Positions 1 to 3,774 of a stretch of 5,619 bases of DNA are shown piece by piece. The notes under the pieces are model-generated. The model saw nothing but the letters and a program-made list of their open reading frames with translations. It did no database searches and was not told the origin of the DNA. Source of the stretch: Armatimonadota bacterium (GTDB lineage: Bacteria > Armatimonadota > Fimbriimonadia > Fimbriimonadales > Fimbriimonadaceae); contig JAFAFM010000248.1 of NCBI GenBank assembly GCA_023423495.1, positions 1-5,619 of the forward strand. Reading direction: 5' to 3'. Position 1 is the first letter of the stretch; each line of letters begins with the position of its first letter. Both the position numbers and the translations under genes were made by a program.

Positions 1-456
1 GATATCGGCAACGTGATCAACCGTATTGACCACCCCATCTCCGGAGCCAATATCGCCTTCACGATCCTTAATGAGATGGGGATGGATCCGGCCGAGATTG
101 CACCGATTCTGGGTTCGATTGGTAACCACGAAGAGCTCGTCGGAAATCCCATCTCCAATATGTCGGCGGCGCTAATCATTGCGGACAAGAGTGACGTCCA
201 CTACAGCAGAGTTCAAAACCCTATCATCGAGACCTTCGACATCCATGACCGCGTCAACTATGCGGTACAGAAGAGCCGAGTGGAGATGCGGCCCGAGGAG
301 CACATCATTGAGCTAACGCTCGAGGTCGACACGAAGCAGGCGACGGTGATGGAGTATTTCGAAATCTTCTTGGTGCGAATGGTTATGTGTCGCCGTTCGG
401 CAGAAGTTTTGGGCTACAAGTTCGCCCTCAACGTCAACGGCGTGTACCTGGAGTAG
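1..456 (+). CDS. HD-superfamily metal-dependent phosphohydrolase, 5'-truncated by window edge
   Basis: The frame is open from base 1, so the gene starts outside the window; 151 residues are visible. The first visible residues, DIGN, look like the second half of the HD metal-binding motif (H|DIGN), so the cut falls inside the active site. Further candidate metal ligands follow: H11 in IDHP, H43 in GNHEE and D62 in ADKSDVH, the order expected for HD hydrolases. The C-terminal part, with conserved-looking stretches FDIHDRVNYAV (80-89) and MEYFEIFLVRM (117-127), resembles a family of stand-alone HD proteins usually annotated only as HD-domain hydrolases. HD proteins typically hydrolyse phosphoesters or nucleotides with divalent metals; the substrate here cannot be told. 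An internal GTG at position 13 is not a credible start because it would remove the HD motif. No clear terminator follows. The family call is firm; the function is open. Confidence 0.85.
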   Translation, partial: DIGNVINRIDHPISGANIAFTILNEMGMDPAEIAPILGSIGNHEELVGNPISNMSAALIIADKSDVHYSRVQNPIIETFDIHDRVNYAVQKSRVEMRPEEHIIELTLEVDTKQATVMEYFEIFLVRMVMCRRSAEVLGYKFALNVNGVYLE

Positions 457-477
457 CTTTTCGGCCTCGGGTATCAT
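449..477 (+). promoter_or_regulatory. Candidate sigma-70-type promoter for rpsF-ssb
   Basis: TATCAT at 472-477 matches five of six bases of the TATAAT -10 box. TGGAGT at 449-454 is a weak -35 with a 17-bp spacer. It straddles the end of the HD gene. Transcription would start near 484, giving a leader of about 70 nt that holds the hairpin at 500-540. The -10 is good and the -35 is poor, so this is tentative. Confidence 0.35.
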
Positions 478-499
478 CACCCTTCACCAAAACTGGCTC

Positions 500-540
500 G
501 CTGTTCCGACTGGCGGTCTCGCCTTCTCGGAATCCACAGC
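500..540 (+). promoter_or_regulatory. Hairpin in the rpsF leader, candidate S6 (S6:S18) autoregulatory element
   Basis: The 41 nt fold by eye into one long hairpin. GCTGT (500-504) pairs with ACAGC (536-540). TCCG (505-508) pairs with CGGA (528-531) after a four-base bulge (ATCC, 532-535) on the 3' side. An ACT/TTCT internal loop follows, and GGCG (512-515) pairs with CGCC (520-523) around a GTCT tetraloop. All 13 pairs are Watson-Crick. It ends 15 nt before the rpsF ATG and has no U tract, so it is not a standard terminator. Many bacteria control rpsF through a leader hairpin that binds the S6:S18 dimer and carries a conserved CCG beside a bulge. A CCG is present at 506-508, but my fold pairs it, so the match to that motif is unproven. 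Confidence 0.4.
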
Positions 541-555
541 CCATAGTGAGCAACC

Positions 556-846
556 ATGAGTAAGAAGTACGAAGCATTTTATATTGTCAAGCCGGACCTG
601 AATGACGCCGACGTGAGCAAGATCGCGGACCATTTTAAGGGAGTCGTGGAGAGCCACGGAGGATCCGTCGAAAAAGCTGGAAAGTGGGACAAGCGCAAAC
701 TCGCCTACGAAGTCGAAGGGTACAAAGAGGGCAATTACGTTTTGATGAACTTCGAAGCGCCCGCCGACCTTCCCTCGGAGCTTGGCCGCTTGATGCGCAT
801 TAACGATAATATCATTCGACACAGAATCTATAAGCTCGAGGACTGA
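556..846 (+). CDS. rpsF: 30S ribosomal protein S6
   Basis: The 96-residue product has the length and pattern of bacterial S6. It begins YEAFYIVKPDL (5-15), has the basic KAGKWDKRKLAYEVEGYKEG segment (40-59), then YVLMNFEAP (61-69), and ends with LMRINDNIIRHRIYKLED (79-96). S6 binds S18 and the central domain of 16S rRNA in the small-subunit platform. There is no glutamate-rich C-terminal tail of the kind that RimK extends in E. coli; the protein stops at LED. The ATG has only a weak upstream GTGAG (546-550) as a ribosome-binding site and lies 15 nt after the leader hairpin, which may tune its translation. The stop is separated from ssb by one base, so the two are cotranscribed and probably translationally coupled. 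Identification is secure. Confidence 0.97.
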   Translation: MSKKYEAFYIVKPDLNDADVSKIADHFKGVVESHGGSVEKAGKWDKRKLAYEVEGYKEGNYVLMNFEAPADLPSELGRLMRINDNIIRHRIYKLED

Positions 847-847
847 G

Positions 848-1264
848 ATGGTCAATAGCGTAGTACTTATCGGTCGCCTTACCCGCGACCCCGAACTCCG
901 GACAACCACCACTGGAAAGAACGTTTGTTCGTTCTCCATCGCCGTGCAGAAGCGGATCAAGCCCACTGACGGATCGCCCGATGCCGACTTCTTCAGCATC
1001 GTGGCCTGGAATAAAGATGCAGACTACGTGGTGAACTATCTCACCAAAGGTCGCCTCGTTGCGATCGAGGGCCGGCTACAAGCTCGCAAATACACTGCAA
1101 GCGACGGCTCCAATCGTGAAGTGGTGGAAGTGGTTGCCAACAGCGTTCAGGGTCTTGACCGACCGAAGGACGACCACGCCACTGATGGCGGCTCCCGGCC
1201 AGCGGCCGGCGCAGTAGCTGCCGCCCCCGCCGCCGACGAATACGATCCATTCGCCGACGAATAA
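848..1264 (+). CDS. ssb: Single-stranded DNA-binding protein
   Basis: The 138-residue product is an OB-fold SSB. The opening VNSVVLIGRLTRDPELR (2-18) is the family signature; FSIVAWNKDADYVVNYLTKG (49-68) carries the conserved tryptophan W54, and GRLVAIEGRLQARKY (68-82) forms later strands of the barrel. Residues from about 105 on are a low-complexity Gly/Ala/Pro linker leading to an acidic end. SSB coats ssDNA in replication, repair and recombination and recruits partner proteins through its C-terminal tip. That tip is unusual: it reads DEYDPFADE, so the Pro-Phe normally found at the very end is followed by three more residues. Translation can start from GAGG at 838-841, six bases before the ATG and inside the end of rpsF. 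A strong terminator lies 19 nt after the stop. Identification is secure; paralog number cannot be judged from the window. Confidence 0.97.
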   Translation: MVNSVVLIGRLTRDPELRTTTTGKNVCSFSIAVQKRIKPTDGSPDADFFSIVAWNKDADYVVNYLTKGRLVAIEGRLQARKYTASDGSNREVVEVVANSVQGLDRPKDDHATDGGSRPAAGAVAAAPAADEYDPFADE

Positions 1265-1283
1265 GTCTCAATGTGTAATAGGG

Positions 1284-1318
1284 AAAAATGGCCGGGCTTG
1301 GTGCCAGGCCATTTTTTT
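1284..1318 (+). terminator. Rho-independent terminator of the rpsF-ssb operon
   Basis: AAAAATGGCC (1284-1293) pairs perfectly with GGCCATTTTT (1307-1316). Inside, GGC (1295-1297) can pair with GCC (1303-1305) around a TTGGT loop. Seven consecutive T (1312-1318) close the structure. It lies 19 nt past the ssb stop and ends the operon, so rpsR and rplI are not part of this transcript. Confidence 0.93.
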
Positions 1319-1345
1319 ATAAATGGCTGTAGGATGTTATGAAGT

Positions 1346-1384
1346 CGAAGGAACAAGCGGACGGCTGTTCAGGTCAGTTCCTCG
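1346..1384 (+). other. Weak inverted repeat in the leader of the DUF4332-type gene
   Basis: GGAAC (1350-1354) pairs with GTTCC (1377-1381). With one bulged A at 1349 the stem extends by CGA (1346-1348) against TCG (1382-1384). The loop is 22 nt. It lies between the ssb terminator and the Shine-Dalgarno at 1403-1408. It could be a leader structure or chance. I see no convincing promoter in 1319-1402, although TATGAA at 1338-1343 is a possible -10. Confidence 0.2.
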
Positions 1385-1412
1385 GTGCGATTGAAACTCG
1401 TTAAGGAGAACT

Positions 1413-1817
1413 ATGGCAAACATTGTAGATGTTGAAGGGATTGGCGCAGCTCACGCTGCAAAGTTAGAATCCGCAGGTATTCGGACAGTCGAAGGCTTTC
1501 TGGATAAAGCGGGCTCGGCAAAGGGGCGTGACGACCTCGCTGAGAGTACGGGAATCAGCGCAAAGCTGTTGTTGGAATGGGCGAACCGAGCCGATTTGTA
1601 CAGAATTAAAGGAATCGGTTCAGAGTTCTCGGATCTGCTAGAGTCCGCGGGAGTTGACTCGGTGCCGGAGTTGGCCCAGAGGAACGCGGCAAATTTGGCT
1701 GCGAAGCTTCTGGAAATCAATAATGCCAAAAATTTGGCGAATAGAGTTCCGTCCGAGAGCCAATTGGAAGATTGGATCAACCAGGCCAAAGCGCTGCCCA
1801 AAGTCGTGACTCACTAG
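1413..1817 (+). CDS. DUF4332-type protein with two helix-hairpin-helix repeats
   Basis: The 134-residue product has no signal peptide or membrane segment. It contains two similar blocks about 58 residues apart: VEGIGAAHAAKLESAGIRTV (7-26) and IKGIGSEFSDLLESAGVDSV (65-84). Each has the GIG turn of a helix-hairpin-helix followed by LESAG, which is the arrangement seen in proteins annotated as DUF4332. Helix-hairpin-helix units often contact DNA backbone or mediate protein contacts, so nucleic-acid binding is plausible, but the role of this family is unknown to me. The start is well supported: AAGGAG at 1403-1408 sits four bases before the ATG. It is transcribed alone, between the ssb terminator and the hairpin at 1825-1859, and faces the convergent isomerase gene. 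Confidence is high for a real gene and good for the family. Confidence 0.85.
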   Translation: MANIVDVEGIGAAHAAKLESAGIRTVEGFLDKAGSAKGRDDLAESTGISAKLLLEWANRADLYRIKGIGSEFSDLLESAGVDSVPELAQRNAANLAAKLLEINNAKNLANRVPSESQLEDWINQAKALPKVVTH

Positions 1818-1824
1818 CGTTGGT

Positions 1825-1859
1825 GTTAGTTGGGGCCCAAGTTTGTGGCCCCAACTAAC
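1825..1859. terminator. Perfect 13-bp hairpin between convergent genes, likely shared terminator
   Basis: GTTAGTTGGGGCC (1825-1837) is the exact complement of GGCCCCAACTAAC (1847-1859), with a 9-nt loop. It follows the stop of the helix-hairpin-helix gene by 7 nt, and its last base is part of the stop codon (1859-1861) of the opposing isomerase gene. No U tract follows on either strand, so it is not a classic intrinsic terminator, yet its position between converging genes suggests a bidirectional stop or a 3'-end stabiliser for both mRNAs. Confidence 0.65.
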
Positions 1860-2923
1860 TATTGCACCTTGCTGAGTTCTTGCTTTAGCGTGTTGATGGA
1901 GTCGATATTCTCTGGGTCGATACCGTTCAACGCCGCCAGGTAAATCGAAACGAAGTCCCCGAAGTACGTGAGCGAAAGCATCTTTTCGAGAAGGTTGTCG
2001 CCAAGAGCTTTCACGTGGTGGTACTCGGCAGTTTCACCGACCAGACGCTCTGTGACCGACGAGCGAGTCTTCATCTTCTCGCTTTCCGTGCCATCCGAGA
2101 GGGTGACCATCACCCAATTGGCGACGCCCTGATTCTTGGCTCCCACCCAGCCCAGGATCTCGTTGTGGTTTAGCTCTGGGTAGCTATTGGGGAAAGCGAG
2201 ATTTTTCGCGTTCTCGTTGATCTGGCCCTTCCAGCGATTGGCAATTGCTCCCTGCCATAGGCCCAATCCATAGAGTACGGCCAGCTTGCCGTGCAGTGCG
2301 GCTGCGAGTTGCTTTGTCGGGTTGTTGTCAAACGGCGTCTCGACCGTCCAGTCTTTGGAGCATTTCTCGAGCAGATCAAAGCATTTCGCGTAATCCTGAG
2401 CCGGAATGAGCTTAAGAGCTTCACTGGCTACTAGCACGGGGACGAGCATATATCCCAACGCAGTTCTCGGCGGATTTCCGCCGGGGATGCGGTAGACGGG
2501 ATATCCATCTTTCGTAGCCATCTCCGCGAGGGTGCCGCCGCTGGTGATCGCGATAATATTCGCCCCTGCCCGTTTGGCGCTCGCGTAGGAAGCCAGAGTT
2601 TCTTCGGTATTGCCGCTGTAGCTTGCGCAGAAAACGTAATCACCCAAGCCCACATAATTCGGAAGCTTGTAGTCACGGTTAACGACGAAAGGAACGGCGG
2701 AGATGTCTTCGAACAAAGACTTGGCGAAGTCGCCGCCTGCCGCTGAGCCGCCCATTCCAGTTAACATCACGACGCCCGGCCGCTGGGGTGGCTGCTTCAG
2801 TTCAACGCTCTGCGAAATGGCTAGCGCTTCGCGACATTGGGCCGGGAATTTTTCCGTTAGGCCCAGCATGTCCTTGGGGTCAAAGCGAGTTACGAACGAG
2901 CGATCATCTAACTGGTGAGCCAT
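1859..2923 (-). CDS. Bifunctional phosphoglucose/phosphomannose isomerase, SIS-domain family
   Basis: The 354-residue product is a cytosolic two-SIS-domain sugar isomerase of the PGI/PMI type, distinct from classical PGI. Visible motifs are GMGGSAAGGD (56-65) and SYSGNTEET (101-109), the phosphosugar-binding loops of the first SIS domain; GGNPPRTALGY (148-158), a hallmark of this family; RWKGQINENAK (230-240), with E237 the likely catalytic base; and ELNHNEILGW (250-259), with H253 the likely ring-opening residue. Such enzymes interconvert glucose-6-P or mannose-6-P with fructose-6-P, linking glycolysis to mannose-based sugar synthesis. Length is typical of bacterial members. The ATG at 2923 has no Shine-Dalgarno. 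A TACACT at 2936-2931 could be a -10 close enough to give an almost leaderless mRNA, but no good -35 goes with it. It lies 68 nt downstream of, and codirectional with, the TetR-family gene. Family call is firm; dual specificity is inferred from family. Confidence 0.92.
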   Translation of the reverse strand: MAHQLDDRSFVTRFDPKDMLGLTEKFPAQCREALAISQSVELKQPPQRPGVVMLTGMGGSAAGGDFAKSLFEDISAVPFVVNRDYKLPNYVGLGDYVFCASYSGNTEETLASYASAKRAGANIIAITSGGTLAEMATKDGYPVYRIPGGNPPRTALGYMLVPVLVASEALKLIPAQDYAKCFDLLEKCSKDWTVETPFDNNPTKQLAAALHGKLAVLYGLGLWQGAIANRWKGQINENAKNLAFPNSYPELNHNEILGWVGAKNQGVANWVMVTLSDGTESEKMKTRSSVTERLVGETAEYHHVKALGDNLLEKMLSLTYFGDFVSIYLAALNGIDPENIDSINTLKQELSKVQ

Positions 2924-2940
2924 GGAAGTGAGTGTACCGA

Positions 2941-2997
2941 CCTAACCTTTGACGACGGCCCCGAAACTTTGAGCGAGGCTGGAGTCGAAGGTTAAGG
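2941..2997. repeat. Imperfect inverted repeat between the tetR-type gene and the isomerase gene
   Basis: CCTAACCTTTGAC (2941-2953) is nearly the reverse complement of GTCGAAGGTTAAGG (2984-2997). Twelve positions pair, with one bulged base (2994) and one mismatch in the minus-strand RNA. The spacer is 30 nt. The right arm contains the stop codon of the TetR-family gene (2992-2994) and the left arm lies 18 nt upstream of the isomerase ATG. In the minus-strand transcript it could form a stem acting as a partial terminator or mRNA-stability element. It has no U tract. As DNA it could also be a two-half-site operator, though the arms are far apart. Confidence 0.5.
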
Positions 2998-3639
2998 AGC
3001 CTTCGGCTCGACGTCTTGCTTGGTCGCACCTCGCACGAGCAGGTCGACCATCATCGCGAGTTGCTTCTCAATTTGGTCCGGGTTGCCAAGCTCTTTAACG
3101 CTCAGGCTGTATGGAAGGTATGCGTTGGTTGCCTGGAGCATGATCGCGGCCGTGCCCATGGGGTTTGCAATATGAAACACACCTTTGTCGATGCCTGCCT
3201 CCAACACCTGGCTGATCAGATCCTGCTCGATGAAGAAGTACTGCTTACGGCGTTCAATATAAGCTGGCCGAACGACTTCAAAGATCTCGTCGAGACTCTC
3301 GTGGTACTCGGCGACGGCCCGAACCCGCCGCATAACGCGCTCCTGGAGCATCAGCCGAAGCTTGTCTTCCACCGGATGCTCGTCTGAGCACAGGATTTCC
3401 TTCATCCTCGCTTGGGCTTGGTCAACGACCCTACCAATTGATGAGAGAGCGACGTCTTCCTTGTTCCGGAAATACAGATAGATGGTCCGACGGCCGACCC
3501 GCGCTTCCTTGGCGATGTCTTCCATGGTCATCTTGCGGAAACCGTAGCGAGCCATGATGCGCTCGGTGGCATTGAGGATGAGATCACGCGTCGTTATTTT
3601 TGTTCCGGCCAAAGCAGAATCCTTAAAAAGCGACAACAT
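2992..3639 (-). CDS. TetR/AcrR-family transcriptional regulator
   Basis: Counting from the ATG at 3639 the product has 215 residues, usual for TetR proteins. The N-terminal DNA-binding domain is clear: TRDLILNATERIMARYGFRK (17-36) is helix 1, and MTMEDIAKEARVGRRTIYLYF (37-57) with NKEDV (59-63) is the helix-turn-helix and start of helix 4. The remainder is a helical ligand/dimer domain with no recognisable ligand signature, so the effector is unknown. The frame stays open to an ATG at 3759, but that start would read through the palindrome-rich control region and the predicted promoter, so I reject it. A TTG at 3612 (206 residues, beginning MAGTKITTRD) has an AAGGA 7 nt upstream (3624-3620) and may be the true start; the ATG at 3639 has none. 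The gene lies divergent to ctaAB and upstream of the isomerase. Autorepression is likely from the operator-like sites at 3656-3713. Confidence 0.93.
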   Translation of the reverse strand: MLSLFKDSALAGTKITTRDLILNATERIMARYGFRKMTMEDIAKEARVGRRTIYLYFRNKEDVALSSIGRVVDQAQARMKEILCSDEHPVEDKLRLMLQERVMRRVRAVAEYHESLDEIFEVVRPAYIERRKQYFFIEQDLISQVLEAGIDKGVFHIANPMGTAAIMLQATNAYLPYSLSVKELGNPDQIEKQLAMMVDLLVRGATKQDVEPKAP

Positions 3640-3655
3640 GCACGAATTCACGCAC

Positions 3656-3713
3656 GTTGCGCAATATATTGCTGACATTCTACGGGTTATCGCAATGAAT
3701 TGCAATGCGTTGC
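3656..3713. promoter_or_regulatory. Cluster of palindromic GCAAT/ATTGC sites, likely TetR-family operators
   Basis: Three overlapping or adjacent palindromes of one pattern are visible: GCAATATATTGC (3661-3672, perfect), GCAATGAATTGC (3692-3703, five-base arms) and GCAATGCGTTGC (3702-3713, four-base arms). TTGCGCAA (3657-3664) and ATTGCAAT (3699-3706) are further perfect 8-mers made by abutting half-sites. The centres of the three 12-mers are 31 and 10 bp apart, close to whole helical turns, so bound dimers would lie on one face of the DNA. The sites cover the -35 and the start region of the predicted minus-strand promoter, which fits autorepression. Confidence 0.6.
3677..3705 (-). promoter_or_regulatory. 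Predicted promoter of the TetR-family gene
   Basis: Read on the minus strand, TTGCAA (3705-3700) is a good -35, followed by a 17-bp spacer and TAGAAT (3682-3677), five of six to the -10 consensus. Transcription would start near 3670, within the perfect GCAATATATTGC palindrome, leaving a leader of about 30 nt to the ATG at 3639 or about 58 nt to the TTG at 3612. The -35 is itself inside a palindromic site. Confidence 0.55.
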
Positions 3714-3736
3714 CCGAGGAACCTTTCTGGTTGCTA

Positions 3737-3765
3737 TTGCTCGGCAAACTTTGCCACACTTAAAA
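3737..3765 (+). promoter_or_regulatory. Possible ctaAB promoter with an operator in its spacer
   Basis: TTGCTC (3737-3742) and TTAAAA (3760-3765) are 17 bp apart, or TAAAAG (3761-3766) at 18 bp. Both -10 readings are weak. The perfect palindrome GGCAAA-C-TTTGCC (3743-3755) fills most of the spacer, the usual place for a repressor site. Its centre is 41.5 bp, about four helical turns, from the nearest upstream palindrome. A start near 3772 would leave the TTG at 3775 almost leaderless. Confidence 0.35.
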
Positions 3766-3774
3766 GCGGATTCC

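Noticed and set aside
457..499. A possible terminator for the HD gene formed by GGGT (469-472) and ACCC (479-482).
   Set aside because: The stem is only four pairs and no T tract follows; the region fits better as a promoter.
484..999. A 171-codon open frame on the - strand opposite rpsF and ssb.
   Set aside because: It lies antisense to two firmly identified genes and shows no recognisable domain.
1451..1801. A 116-codon minus-strand frame opposite the helix-hairpin-helix gene.
   Set aside because: The plus-strand gene has a good Shine-Dalgarno and clear internal repeats; the antisense product is Ser/Ala-rich with no family pattern.
3656..3713. The GCAAT/ATTGC repeats read as a CRISPR or iteron array.
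   Set aside because: The units are 5-base half-sites in palindromic pairs, not long direct repeats with uniform spacers, and no cas or replication gene is near.
3640..3759. Extension of the TetR-family gene to an ATG at 3759, giving a 255-residue protein.
   Set aside because: The extra 40 residues do not look like a TetR N-terminus, and the DNA there holds the predicted promoter and the palindromic sites.
3554..3763. A 69-codon plus-strand frame across the tetR start and control region.
   Set aside because: It overlaps the TetR coding start and the operator cluster and ends inside the ctaAB promoter area; nothing supports translation.
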